A stretch of 27,864 nt of DNA from Clostridia bacterium (GCA_030526935.1 JAUNBY010000005.1:1-27864), one strand, 5' to 3'; numbered from the stretch's first letter, positions 16,410 through 24,996 are shown. Notes: generated by a model from the sequence alone, not told the origin. A program made the numbers and translations.

Positions 16410-17570
16410 ATGATTTACATGGATAACGCGGCGACCACAAAAGTATCCGCGAAGGTCTTCGAGGCTATGACGCCATATCTTACGAGCGCGTGCGGCAATC
16501 CGTCGTCGGTATACGCGTATGGACGCGAGGCGAGAAAGGCCGTCGAGCAGGCGCGGGAGAAGGTCGCGCGGGCGCTGGGCGCCATGCCCAATGAGATATA
16601 CTTCACAGGTTGCGGCACCGAGTCCGACAACTGGGCCATACGCGGAGCGGCTTACGCCAGAAAAGACAAGGGGCGGCATATAATCACAAGCTCCATAGAG
16701 CATCACGCGGTTTTGCACACGTGTATGCAGCTTGAAAAGGAAGGCTTCGAAGTGACGTATCTGCCGGTTGACGAATACGGCCTCGTCTCTCCCGAATCTC
16801 TCGAAAAGGCCATACGGCCGGATACGACGCTCGTTACGATAATGACCGCGAATAACGAAATAGGAACCATTCAGCCAATAGAGGAACTTGGACGCATCGC
16901 GAAAGAGCACAACGCGCTCATGCACACCGACGCGGTTCAGGCCATAGGCTCGATTCCCTTCGACCTTAAAAACATGCCCATAGACATGCTCTCGCTGTCG
17001 GGGCATAAGTTCCACGCGCCAAAGGGCGTAGGAGCGCTTTATATAAAGAAGAACGTCAAGATAGACAACTTTATGCTGGGCGGCCAGCAGGAGCGCGGTC
17101 ACCGCGCCGGAACGGAAAACGTCGCCTCCATAGTGGGCCTCGGCGTGGCGATAGAGGACGCGCGCAACAATATCGAAAGGCACAACGAATACCTGAAGGG
17201 CCTTCGCGACCACATGATAGATAAGATACTTACAAAGATTCCGGACACCCGCCTCAACGGGCACGCCACAAAGAGGCTCCCCGGAAACGTTAACGTATCG
17301 ATAAGGTACATAGAGGGCGAATCGCTGCTTCTCAGCCTCGATATAAGGGGCATAGCGGCGTCGTCGGGTTCGGCGTGCACGTCAGGATCGCTCGATCCCT
17401 CCCACGTGCTTCTGGCCATAGGGCTTCCTCACGAGATAGCGCACGGCTCGCTCAGGTTCTCGCTTAGCGAGGACAACACCATAGACGAGGTTGATACGGT
17501 CGTGGACGAGCTTTGCGGGATAACGGCGAAACTTCGCGACATGTCGCCTTTGTACGACAGGAAAGGATAG
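16410..17570 (+). CDS. nifS: Cysteine desulfurase NifS/IscS
   Basis: Pyridoxal-phosphate enzyme that removes sulfur from L-cysteine and passes it as persulfide to the scaffold protein. 386 residues. Seen: N-terminal MIYMDNAATTKVS, SSIEHHAVL, the PLP lysine in SLSGHKFHAPKG (Lys200) and the persulfide cysteine in SSGSACTSG (Cys323) on a short active-site loop. ATG at 16410 follows GGAGGAATTCAT. It lies between iscR and nifU, spaced 4 bp from the latter. It may also supply sulfur to tRNA modification. Confidence 0.96.
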   Translation: MIYMDNAATTKVSAKVFEAMTPYLTSACGNPSSVYAYGREARKAVEQAREKVARALGAMPNEIYFTGCGTESDNWAIRGAAYARKDKGRHIITSSIEHHAVLHTCMQLEKEGFEVTYLPVDEYGLVSPESLEKAIRPDTTLVTIMTANNEIGTIQPIEELGRIAKEHNALMHTDAVQAIGSIPFDLKNMPIDMLSLSGHKFHAPKGVGALYIKKNVKIDNFMLGGQQERGHRAGTENVASIVGLGVAIEDARNNIERHNEYLKGLRDHMIDKILTKIPDTRLNGHATKRLPGNVNVSIRYIEGESLLLSLDIRGIAASSGSACTSGSLDPSHVLLAIGLPHEIAHGSLRFSLSEDNTIDEVDTVVDELCGITAKLRDMSPLYDRKG

Positions 17571-17574
17571 AATT

Positions 17575-17964
17575 ATGTATACAGAACAGGTAATGGATCA
17601 CTTCATGAACCCGAGAAACGTAGGCGAGATAGAAAACCCGAGCGGCATTGGCACCGTCGGCAACGCCAAGTGCGGGGACATAATGCAGATGGGCATAAAG
17701 GTTAAAAATGGAATAATCGAGGACGTCAAGTTCAGAACCTTCGGATGCGGAGCGGCGATAGCCACGTCCAGCAAGGCCACCGAGATGGTCAAGGGCAAGA
17801 CCATCGACGAGGCGCTGAAAATCACGAACAAGATGGTCACGGACGCCCTCGGCGGCCTCCCGCCGGTGAAGCTTCACTGTTCGGTTCTGGCGGAAGAGGC
17901 GCTTCACGCAGCCATAGAGGATTATAAAAGGAAGCTCGACGCCGGAGAGATAGTTGAACAATGA
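17575..17964 (+). CDS. nifU: Fe-S cluster assembly scaffold NifU/IscU
   Basis: 129-residue IscU-type scaffold on which [2Fe-2S]/[4Fe-4S] clusters are built before transfer to apoproteins. The three conserved cysteines are present: Cys33 in NAKCGD (with Asp35), Cys58 in FGCGAAIATSS and Cys102 in KLHCSVLAEEAL. The C-terminal domains of full-length nitrogenase NifU are absent, as usual in Clostridia. It follows nifS by 4 bp, and its TGA overlaps the hflX ATG (ATGA), so the three are one unit. Confidence 0.96.
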   Translation: MYTEQVMDHFMNPRNVGEIENPSGIGTVGNAKCGDIMQMGIKVKNGIIEDVKFRTFGCGAAIATSSKATEMVKGKTIDEALKITNKMVTDALGGLPPVKLHCSVLAEEALHAAIEDYKRKLDAGEIVEQ

Positions 17965-19715
17965 TACAGGGAAATATTGACGGAATTCGCGAGAGCCTTT
18001 TAAACGAGCTTGAAAAGCTTTACGACGCGCAATTCGGCAGGGAGGACTTCCTGCCGGATCGCCTCGTAAACCTGCTGGTTCGCCTGACCACGCAGATAAA
18101 CCGTGAGATAATGGTCTACCTGACCCGCGACGGCGAAATTATAGACATAGCCATAGGCTCCATAGAGTCCGTCGCCCTTCCCGAAAGGCATTTGCGGCGC
18201 AATTGGGAGAGGCTTTCCGGCATACGCTGCATACACACCCATCCCGGCGGCAATTCCCGGCTTTCGGACGTGGACGAGCAGGCGCTCAGGCTCATGCGCT
18301 TTGACGCCATGTGCGCCATAGGCGTAGTTGAAGGGCGCTGTAGCGGGATTTCGGCGGCGTTTCTGGGGCCGGTTGAGTACGGCAGGCTTTCGATAATAAC
18401 CTACGGGCCGGTAAAGCCCGGACGCGTTCCGCAGGGCATATGGCAAAACGAGATAGAACTTGCCGACAGGCGCGTAGAAGAAGCCATAAAGCAGTTGGAC
18501 ATCGTCGAGCAGGCTGAAAAGGCGATGCTCATATCCATAGACTCCAGCCAGTCGATGGACGAGCTTAACCAGCTCGCGACGACGGCGGGGGCTGTGGTCG
18601 TAGCCCGTTCGCTTCAAAACCGCGACCGTCCCGATTCGGCGACCTATATAGGTTCTGGAAAAGCCGCGGAACTGGCGCTTGACGTGCAGGCTCTAGAAGT
18701 CGATTTGGCGATAGTAGACGGCGAGTTGACCGGCGCTCAGCAAAGAAACCTCGAAAACGCGCTGGGAACGCGCGTAATAGACCGCACGACGCTTATACTC
18801 GACATATTCGCCAGGCGCGCCGAAAGCCGAGAAGGAAAGCTTCAGGTCGAGCTTGCCCAGATGAAATACAGACTGCCGCGCCTCATGGGTCTTGGAACGG
18901 CCATGTCGCGCCTTGGCGGAGGCATAGGTACGCGCGGCCCGGGCGAAACCCGTCTGGAAGTAGATCGCCGCCGCGCCCGAAAGCGCATAGACGATTTGAC
19001 CCGCGAACTGGAGGAACTGGGAAAGCAGCGCTCCATGCGCCGCGCGAGGCGCAAAAAAGCCGATCAGACCATAGTGGCGCTGGTCGGATATACGAACGCG
19101 GGAAAATCGTCGCTTTTAAACGCCCTGTCCGGATGCGACGTGCTCGTAGAGGATAAGCTTTTCGCGACGCTCGACCCCGTGATAAGGCGCATAGAGCTTC
19201 CCGATAACGGCGAGTGCCTTCTGGTCGATACGGTAGGCTTCATAAAGAAACTTCCCCATCAGTTGGTCGAGGCGTTCAAATCGACTCTCGAGGAGGCGCT
19301 CGACGCGGATCTATTGATAATCGTATCCGACGTGGCGTCGAGGCATTACCGCCAGGAGCGCGAAGTGGTTCTAAACGTATTGAGAGAGCTTGGCGCGGGG
19401 GACAAGCCCATGCTCGAAGCGCTCAACAAGGCCGATATTGCCGACGTGTCGGACGAATTGGAGCCTAAAGACGCCATACTCGTCTCGGCCGTAACGGGGC
19501 AGGGACTCGACAGGCTCAGAGGCGAGATAGCAAAGCGCGTGTCGTCGCTGAAAAGGCACGTGTCGGTTGTCATCCCCTACGACAGGGGGAATCTCGTAAA
19601 CGACATACACACGGGCGGCGTCGTAATATCCAGCGAATACGCGCCGGAGGGCGTTAAAATGGAGATTATTGCCGATTCCGCATTATACAGGAAGATAGCG
19701 GATTTTATAGCGTGA
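17961..19715 (+). CDS. hflX: Ribosome-associated GTPase HflX with JAMM-like N-terminal extension
   Basis: HflX binds ribosomes and can split stalled ones under stress. 584 residues, roughly 150 more than the E. coli protein. The conserved HflX body starts near residue 190 (AMLISID...; YIGSGKAAEL), has a GGIGTRGPGET linker before a coiled basic helix, then the GTPase domain: G1 GYTNAGKSSLLN, G3 DTVGFI, G4 NKAD. The extra N-terminal region holds IHTHPGGNSRLSDVD, which reproduces the JAMM/MPN+ metal motif HxHP...SxxD (His92, His94, Ser102, Asp105), with Glu49 in REIMVYL a possible fourth catalytic residue. Start ATG at 17961 overlaps nifU. A long N-terminal region is common in clostridial HflX; the enzymatic reading is inference. 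Confidence 0.93.
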   Translation: MIQGNIDGIRESLLNELEKLYDAQFGREDFLPDRLVNLLVRLTTQINREIMVYLTRDGEIIDIAIGSIESVALPERHLRRNWERLSGIRCIHTHPGGNSRLSDVDEQALRLMRFDAMCAIGVVEGRCSGISAAFLGPVEYGRLSIITYGPVKPGRVPQGIWQNEIELADRRVEEAIKQLDIVEQAEKAMLISIDSSQSMDELNQLATTAGAVVVARSLQNRDRPDSATYIGSGKAAELALDVQALEVDLAIVDGELTGAQQRNLENALGTRVIDRTTLILDIFARRAESREGKLQVELAQMKYRLPRLMGLGTAMSRLGGGIGTRGPGETRLEVDRRRARKRIDDLTRELEELGKQRSMRRARRKKADQTIVALVGYTNAGKSSLLNALSGCDVLVEDKLFATLDPVIRRIELPDNGECLLVDTVGFIKKLPHQLVEAFKSTLEEALDADLLIIVSDVASRHYRQEREVVLNVLRELGAGDKPMLEALNKADIADVSDELEPKDAILVSAVTGQGLDRLRGEIAKRVSSLKRHVSVVIPYDRGNLVNDIHTGGVVISSEYAPEGVKMEIIADSALYRKIADFIA

Positions 19716-19750
19716 CATCGCGTAAAGGGCAATGATTCACCAAAAGGGCG

Positions 19751-19778
19751 TCGCCGTGCGGCATGATGCGCACGGCGA
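19751..19778 (+). terminator. Terminator after hflX
   Basis: TCGCCGTGCG (19751-19760) and CGCACGGCGA (19769-19778) form a 10-bp stem followed by TTCTCTT, 35 nt after the hflX stop. Confidence 0.7.
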
Positions 19779-19832
19779 TTCTCTTATGCAAACCCTGCGG
19801 ATATCCGCGGATTGCGCAAATTAGCATATCGC

Positions 19833-19855
19833 GCGGGAGCGCAACGAGCTCCCGC
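19833..19855 (-). terminator. Hairpin after the KDPG aldolase gene
   Basis: GCGGGAGC (19833-19840) and GCTCCCGC (19848-19855) form an 8-bp GC stem 9 nt past the stop of the minus-strand aldolase gene. The T tract on the minus strand is weak. Confidence 0.55.
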
Positions 19856-19864
19856 TGTCAGACG

Positions 19865-20824
19865 CTATTTTTGCAGCAGATGTACAGCGAACCCCGCGAT
19901 TTCCTTTTTGGCGTATATGGCGACGGGCTTGCCGTTTTTAACCTTCAAGGTGCTTTCGTCGAACTCTATTCCCTTTCTTTCGAGGTTCCATCTGGCTCTG
20001 GGAAGGCTGTTTGTAGCCACGGCTATATGGCCGTGCGTTCCCAGGCCATTGCGTTTCATGAATTCGACTCCGTCGCCCGCGAAGCAGGACGACTCGCCGG
20101 GTTTATACTCCCATCCGAACATGGCGGACATGATTCTCGCGCTGTTTTCCGCCTGCTCCCCGCCGTCACAATTAACGCCAACGTGTTTGACCTCGAATCC
20201 GAGCACGAGTTTGACGGCGTTGGCCGTCAAAGCCTCTATCCTGTCCCAGTCTTTGGCGGCTATGGCGTCCGCGGGAACCATCCAGCTGCCCCCGACCGCC
20301 TTGATCTTTGAAAACGCCAGGTACTCTATCATGTTCTTCTCGTTTATTCCGCCGGTAGGAATATAGCTAACGTCACCATAGGGGCCGGACATGGCCTTGA
20401 TGGTCTTTAATCCGCCCAGAGCCTCGGCGGGGAAGAACTTGACGGTCTTTATGCCGAATCCCAGGGCAACCTCTATGTCGGAGGGATTTGAACAGCCCGG
20501 GACAATGGGCACGCCTATCTCGACGCAGTGAGCCACGACCGCGGGGTTGAGGCCGGGCGAGACTATATAAGACGCGCCCGCCGCGACTGCCTTGTCGACC
20601 TGCTCGACGGTGAGAACCGTTCCGGCTCCCAATATGACGCCGGGAAGCTCGTTATGCACGTTGCGGATGGATTCCTCGGCGGCGGCAGAGCGGAAGGTTA
20701 TTTCGGCCACGGGCAATCCGCCCGCCGCCAGAGCCTTGCAAAGCGGCACGGCGTCCGCCGCGTCCTCGACCTTTATTACCGGTACTAAGCCTGCGAGGGA
20801 TACAGTATCTATGATGTTTGCCAT
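19865..20824 (-). CDS. eda: KDPG/KHG aldolase fused to a VOC (glyoxalase-like) domain
   Basis: 319 residues in two parts. Residues 1-205 are a class I KDPG/4-hydroxy-2-oxoglutarate aldolase, which splits 2-keto-3-deoxy-6-phosphogluconate into pyruvate and glyceraldehyde-3-phosphate. Motifs: PVIKVED, AEITFRS (Glu41, Arg45), LGAGTVLT, the Schiff-base lysine in TVKFFPAE (Lys129) and PTGGI. Residues 206-319 resemble a vicinal-oxygen-chelate domain (KHVGVNCDGGEQAENSARIM... GTHGHIAVATNSLPRARWNLERKG). ATG at 20824 follows AGGAGGTAAAAAC. It is divergent from uxuB and belongs to the same hexuronate pathway. The VOC role is unknown; such fusions exist in other gut Firmicutes as far as I recall. Confidence 0.88.
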   Translation of the reverse strand: MANIIDTVSLAGLVPVIKVEDAADAVPLCKALAAGGLPVAEITFRSAAAEESIRNVHNELPGVILGAGTVLTVEQVDKAVAAGASYIVSPGLNPAVVAHCVEIGVPIVPGCSNPSDIEVALGFGIKTVKFFPAEALGGLKTIKAMSGPYGDVSYIPTGGINEKNMIEYLAFSKIKAVGGSWMVPADAIAAKDWDRIEALTANAVKLVLGFEVKHVGVNCDGGEQAENSARIMSAMFGWEYKPGESSCFAGDGVEFMKRNGLGTHGHIAVATNSLPRARWNLERKGIEFDESTLKVKNGKPVAIYAKKEIAGFAVHLLQK

Positions 20825-20864
20825 GTTTTTACCTCCTGGTATGTCAAATTATCGCTTATGACTG

Positions 20865-20893
20865 ATTATACCACACGCGGCGCTCCCGCGCAA
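20865..20893 (-). promoter_or_regulatory. Promoter of the KDPG aldolase gene
   Basis: Minus strand: -35 TTGCGC (20888-20893), 17 bp, -10 TATAAT (20865-20870), about 40 nt before the ATG. Confidence 0.65.
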
Positions 20894-20911
20894 TCATAAT
20901 GTTTTGACCTC

Positions 20912-20933
20912 TTTGTCGCCGGCTCATGACAAA
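20912..20933. promoter_or_regulatory. Possible shared operator between eda and uxuB
   Basis: TTTGTC (20912-20917) and GACAAA (20928-20933) form an inverted repeat with a 10-nt spacer, placed between the two divergent -35 boxes. A sugar-responsive regulator could bind here, but none is encoded in the window. Confidence 0.35.
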
Positions 20934-20945
20934 ACTAAATTTTCC

Positions 20946-20974
20946 TTGATAGACGGAAGAATATATTGTATAAT
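20946..20974 (+). promoter_or_regulatory. Promoter of uxuB
   Basis: -35 TTGATA (20946-20951), 17-bp spacer, -10 TATAAT (20969-20974); the start would be near 20981, some 53 nt before the ATG. Confidence 0.82.
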
Positions 20975-21033
20975 GTCGCTGTGACGCGGCGGTATGTACG
21001 CGATTGTCGCGATATAACGGGAGGAGCGATAAT

Positions 21034-22617
21034 ATGAGGCTGAGTCTTGAACAAATCAAAAGCGGCGCGTTTGCCGGCAAGGGATATTTGACGCCGGCTT
21101 TCGACGTGGAAGCGGTCAGACGGAAAACGTCGGCGAACCCCAAATGGATACACTTTGGCGCGGGCAATATACTCAGAGCCTTCCCCGCCGCGCTTTGCCA
21201 GAGGCTTTTGGACGAAGGGCTTACCGATACGGGAATAATCGTCGTCGAGTGCTACGACGAGGAGATAATCGACGCCGCGTTCAAGCCCTATGACAATTTA
21301 ACCGTCGCCGTGTCCCTTAAAAAGGACGCGAGCGTTGACAAGCAAATCATAGCTTCCATAACCGAAGCCATGGGCTATTCGCAAAACGCGTCACGCGTCG
21401 CGGAGATTATGACATCCCCCGGCCTTCAGATGGCGACCATGACCATAACCGAGAAGGGCTACGCCGTTATGGACGCGGATAAAACGCCGCTCAAATACTG
21501 CGCGGGGGATTTTTTGAGCGCCGAGGCTCCAGTATCGATAATTGGCAAAATCACAAAGCTGCTTCTCGACAGGTACATCTCCTGCAAGGCGCCTCTTGCG
21601 ATGGTGTCGCTTGACAACTGCTCGCACAACGGAACCATACTCCGCGATTCCGTTATGGCGATCGCTCAAAGCTGGCAAAGCCTCTCAGTCGCCGACGCGG
21701 GGTTTGTTGACTACCTCTCAAACGACATTTCGTTTACATGGTCGATGATCGACAAGATAACGCCAAGGCCGTCCATGGACGTGGTGAAGCTGCTTCAGGA
21801 TGACGGACTGGAGGGCGTTGAGATAAATGTGACGGCCAAAAACACATATGTTTCGGCTATGGTCAACGCCGAGGAATGCCAGTATCTGGCCATAGAGGAC
21901 GATTTTCCAAACGGCAGGCCTCCTCTTGAGCGCGCGGGAGTCATATTCTCCGACCGCGAGAGCATAGACCGAATAGAGAGGATGAAGGTTTGCACCTGTC
22001 TCAATCCCCTTCACACGTGTCTGGCCATATTCGGATGCCTCCTCGGTTACAAACGCATATCAGACGAAATGAAGGATCCGGCGCTGGTCGCCCTTATAAA
22101 GCGCATCGGCTACGACGAGGGACTTCCCGTGGTCACCGATCCCGGCATAATGTCGGCTAAAGGATTTCTGGACGAGGTGATTCGCACGCGCTTTCCCAAT
22201 CCCTTTGTTCCCGATACCCCGCAACGCATAGCCTGCGACACGTCGAAAAAGCTCCCCGTGCGCTTTGGCGAAACGCTCAAAGCCTATATATCGCGGGGGG
22301 AAAAGGATTTGGGTTTTCTTAAATACATACCCGCGGTTTTCGCGGGATACGCGAGGTATCTGACCGGAACGGGCGATGACGGGCTTCACTTCGAGCCGTC
22401 GCCCGATCCCAATCTCGACCGGCTTCGCGGCATAGTGTCGGATTTTGCGCTTGGGGAGCCGTTTGACGCGTCAAAACTTCGTCCGCTTTTTGAAGACGCG
22501 GAAATATTCGGCGTTGACCTTTATAAATACGGGCTGGGCGAAAGGGCCGAGGCGCTTTTCTCGCAGATGAACGGCATTGGGCTGATACGCGCGACGCTGG
22601 ACGGCCTGACTAAATAA
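21034..22617 (+). CDS. uxuB: Fructuronate reductase (mannitol dehydrogenase family)
   Basis: NAD-dependent oxidoreductase of the long-chain mannitol dehydrogenase family that reduces D-fructuronate to D-mannonate. 527 residues from ATG at 21034, which has GGAGGAGCG upstream; a TTG at 21004 lacks one. Seen: Rossmann segment WIHFGAGNILRAF (about 34-46), TMTITEKGYAV and the catalytic-region pattern MVSLDNCSHNGTIL, with the C-terminal helical domain after about residue 300. The family also contains tagaturonate and mannitol enzymes; the fructuronate call is supported by uxaC and the KDPG aldolase nearby. The UxuA dehydratase that would follow is not in the window. Confidence 0.85.
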   Translation: MRLSLEQIKSGAFAGKGYLTPAFDVEAVRRKTSANPKWIHFGAGNILRAFPAALCQRLLDEGLTDTGIIVVECYDEEIIDAAFKPYDNLTVAVSLKKDASVDKQIIASITEAMGYSQNASRVAEIMTSPGLQMATMTITEKGYAVMDADKTPLKYCAGDFLSAEAPVSIIGKITKLLLDRYISCKAPLAMVSLDNCSHNGTILRDSVMAIAQSWQSLSVADAGFVDYLSNDISFTWSMIDKITPRPSMDVVKLLQDDGLEGVEINVTAKNTYVSAMVNAEECQYLAIEDDFPNGRPPLERAGVIFSDRESIDRIERMKVCTCLNPLHTCLAIFGCLLGYKRISDEMKDPALVALIKRIGYDEGLPVVTDPGIMSAKGFLDEVIRTRFPNPFVPDTPQRIACDTSKKLPVRFGETLKAYISRGEKDLGFLKYIPAVFAGYARYLTGTGDDGLHFEPSPDPNLDRLRGIVSDFALGEPFDASKLRPLFEDAEIFGVDLYKYGLGERAEALFSQMNGIGLIRATLDGLTK

Positions 22618-22628
22618 CCGTTCAGGGT

Positions 22629-22731
22629 GACGAAAGCCCCTTTTCAACCTTCACGCCACGACATATGGCGCTAATTACAGGTTGCCATATGTCGCGCGGT
22701 TAAAAGGAACGGGCTTTTGGCATCCGAATCA
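22629..22731 (+). ncRNA. Repeat/leader element A before feoA (candidate structured RNA)
   Basis: Starts 11 nt after the uxuB stop and ends 40 nt before feoA. It shares ordered blocks with element B at 26687-26796: GACGAAAG, CGCCACGACATATGGC (22654-22669), AGGTTGCC (22679-22686), and TTTTGG then TCCGAATCA (22723-22731). Folding by eye: AAAGCCC (22633-22639) pairs with GGGCTTT (22711-22717); CGACATATGGC (22659-22669) pairs perfectly with GCCATATGTCG (22684-22694). No known riboswitch class was recognised. It may instead be a dispersed intergenic repeat. Confidence 0.55.
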
Positions 22732-22771
22732 ATAACCGCATCGATGAATACAAATGCTATGAGGTGAGCGT

Positions 22772-22999
22772 ATGACGCTGGCACAGCTACCAATCGGAAA
22801 AAGCGCGCTTATAACCGCCGTGGGCGGCGAGGGCGCGCTCAGGTGCAGGCTGTTGGACATGGGGCTTATACCAAAGACGAGGGTGACTATAGAAAAGGCC
22901 GCCCCGATGGGCGACCCTATAGAACTTATGGTGAGGGGATACAGGCTGTCCCTTCGCCTCGACGACGCTAAGAGCATAACAGTTGAGGAGACGGTATGA
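22772..22999 (+). CDS. feoA: FeoA, iron(II) transport accessory protein
   Basis: 75-residue cytoplasmic SH3-like protein that supports FeoB-driven Fe2+ uptake. Hallmarks seen: MTLAQLPIGKSALITAV at the start, LRCRLLDMGLIPKTRVTIEKAAPMGDPIEL in the middle and YRLSLRLDDAKSITVE at the end. ATG at 22772 follows GAGGTGAGCGT. Its stop overlaps the feoB ATG by 4 bp. No clear promoter was found between it and uxuB, so it may be read from the uxuB promoter through element A. Confidence 0.93.
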   Translation: MTLAQLPIGKSALITAVGGEGALRCRLLDMGLIPKTRVTIEKAAPMGDPIELMVRGYRLSLRLDDAKSITVEETV

Positions 23000-24996
23000 T
23001 ATTTGCGCTTGCTGGAAATCAGAATTGCGGAAAGACGACGCTGTTTAATCAGCTGACCGGTTCCAATCAGCACGTCGGCAATTTTCCCGGCGTGACCGTC
23101 GAGCAGAAATCGGGAGAAATACGCTCGGCTAAAGGATGCTCTGTCGTAGACCTTCCGGGCATATACTCCCTTCGCCCCTATACGAGCGAGGAGATAGTCG
23201 CGAGGGACTTTATACTCAATCAGAAGCCCGACGGCATAATCAACATTATCGACGCGACAAATATCGAGCGCAACCTGTATCTGACGCTTCAGTTGATTGA
23301 GCTTAGGATACCCATGGTCATAGCGCTCAACATGATGGACGAGTTGACGGGAAATTCCGGCTCCATCGACGTAAAGGGACTGTCGGCGATGCTGGGCGTT
23401 CCCGCGGTTCCCATAAGCGCGGTCAAAAACGAGGGCATTACGGAACTCACGCGCGTGGCGGTAGAGGTGGCCGCGAAGCGCGTATATCCGAAGGTGTACG
23501 ATTTTTGCGCCCCCGGCCCCGTTCACAGGTGCATACACGCGCTTTGCCACATCATCGAGGATCACGCGCAGTCGGCGGGGCTTCCCGTCCGCTTCGCCGC
23601 GACGAAGCTTATAGAGGGCGACGACGACAGCATAAAGGAAAAGCTCGCCCTTGACGCCAACGAGCTTGAAATGATAGAGCACAGCATCGTTCAGATGGAA
23701 CAGGAGCGCGAACTCGACCGAAACGCCGCGCTCGCCGACATGCGCTATAATTTCATCGAGGGAGTGTGCCGGGAAACCGTCGTGAAGCCCCGCGAGAGCA
23801 GGGAACGCGTGAGAAGCGAGAAGATGGACCGCGTGCTCACCGGGCGCAAGACGGCCATACCCATATTCATAGGCATAATGTTTCTGATATTCTACCTCAC
23901 GTTCTCGGTCATAGGCCCCTATCTGTCGGATCTCCTGGCGAACGGCATAGACTATCTGCGCGACGCGGCCGACGCGGGGCTTACCGGCTACGGGCTTAAC
24001 CCCGTGGTTCACAGCCTCGTCATAGACGGCGTGTTCGAGGGTGTGGGAAGCGTTTTGAGCTTTCTTCCGCTTATAGTCGTTCTGTTTTTCTTTCTGTCGG
24101 TGTTGGAGGATACGGGGTATATGGCGCGCGTGGCCTTCGTCATGGACAGGCCGCTCAGAAAGCTGGGGCTTTCGGGAAAGAGCATAGTCCCCATGCTCAT
24201 AGGTTTCGGATGTACGGTTCCGGCGGTGATGGCGACGAGAACGCTTTCCTCCAGGCGCGACAGGACGATGACCATGCTCCTGACCCCCTTTATGAGCTGC
24301 TCAGCTAAGATACCCATATACGCGGTGTTCTCCGCCGCGTTTTTTCCGGGATACGCGGGGCTTGTGATGATAGGGCTTTACGCGCTGGGCATAGCGACGG
24401 GTATAGTCGCCGCCGTCGTGCTTGAGAGAACAGCGTTTAAGGGAAATCCCGTGCCTTTCGTGATGGAGCTTCCCAACTACCGCTTTCCTTCGGTCAAGAC
24501 GGTGCTCCTTCTCATGCGCGACAAGGCCATGGACTTTATTCAGAGGGCTTTCACCGTCATATTCATCGCGACCATAATCATATGGTTTTTACAGACGTTC
24601 GACGCGCGCGTAAACGTTGTCGCCGACAGTTCATTGAGCCTTCTCGCGGGCATAGGCCGTTTCATTGCCCCGGTGTTCGCGCCTCTGGGCTTTAACGACT
24701 GGCGCTGTGCCACGGCGCTCATATCGGGCTTTGTCGCCAAGGAATCGGTCGTGAGCACGTTCGGCATACTGCTGGGCTCGGCCAACGTCGCGGGCGCGCT
24801 GCCGGCGGTGTTTTCCACCGAGACCGCCGTGGCGTTTCTGGCGTTCACGCTGCTCTATACGCCGTGCGTCGCGTCCATAGGCGTCATAAGGCGTGAACTT
24901 AACTCGAGGACAAAGGCCGTGTTAGCGTCCGTCATGCAGTGCGTCATCGCGTGGCTTGTGGCGTTTGTGATAGCGCTGATACTCAGGATATTCTGA
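22996..24996 (+). CDS. feoB: FeoB, GTPase-coupled iron(II) transporter
   Basis: Inner-membrane Fe2+ transporter, 666 residues. N-terminal G domain: G1 GNQNCGKTTLFN (about 7-18), FPGVTVE (G2), DLPGIYSL (G3) and NMMDE (G4). A helical spacer follows, then from about residue 290 a series of hydrophobic segments with two Gate repeats, including the conserved cysteine in IGFGCTVPAVMATRTL and PFMSCSAKIPIY. Start ATG at 22996 overlaps feoA; the stop overlaps the next small gene (TGATG). Member of a feoA-feoB-Cys-peptide module placed inside hexuronate genes. Confidence 0.96.
   Translation: MIFALAGNQNCGKTTLFNQLTGSNQHVGNFPGVTVEQKSGEIRSAKGCSVVDLPGIYSLRPYTSEEIVARDFILNQKPDGIINIIDATNIERNLYLTLQLIELRIPMVIALNMMDELTGNSGSIDVKGLSAMLGVPAVPISAVKNEGITELTRVAVEVAAKRVYPKVYDFCAPGPVHRCIHALCHIIEDHAQSAGLPVRFAATKLIEGDDDSIKEKLALDANELEMIEHSIVQMEQERELDRNAALADMRYNFIEGVCRETVVKPRESRERVRSEKMDRVLTGRKTAIPIFIGIMFLIFYLTFSVIGPYLSDLLANGIDYLRDAADAGLTGYGLNPVVHSLVIDGVFEGVGSVLSFLPLIVVLFFFLSVLEDTGYMARVAFVMDRPLRKLGLSGKSIVPMLIGFGCTVPAVMATRTLSSRRDRTMTMLLTPFMSCSAKIPIYAVFSAAFFPGYAGLVMIGLYALGIATGIVAAVVLERTAFKGNPVPFVMELPNYRFPSVKTVLLLMRDKAMDFIQRAFTVIFIATIIIWFLQTFDARVNVVADSSLSLLAGIGRFIAPVFAPLGFNDWRCATALISGFVAKESVVSTFGILLGSANVAGALPAVFSTETAVAFLAFTLLYTPCVASIGVIRRELNSRTKAVLASVMQCVIAWLVAFVIALILRIF

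Noticed and set aside
22720..22738. tRNA-like T-arm (TCCGAATCA resembling a T loop)
   Set aside because: There is no matching acceptor stem, anticodon arm or D arm around it in either element.
22618..22771. Known riboswitch classes before feoA (NiCo/czcD, cobalamin, c-di-GMP, FMN, TPP)
   Set aside because: The conserved core sequences of these classes that I can recall are not present in element A or B.
22729..24012. 427-codon open frame on the minus strand across feoA/feoB
   Set aside because: It lies antisense to well-recognised feoA and feoB, shows no protein-family features, and arises from GC-rich codon use in the real genes.
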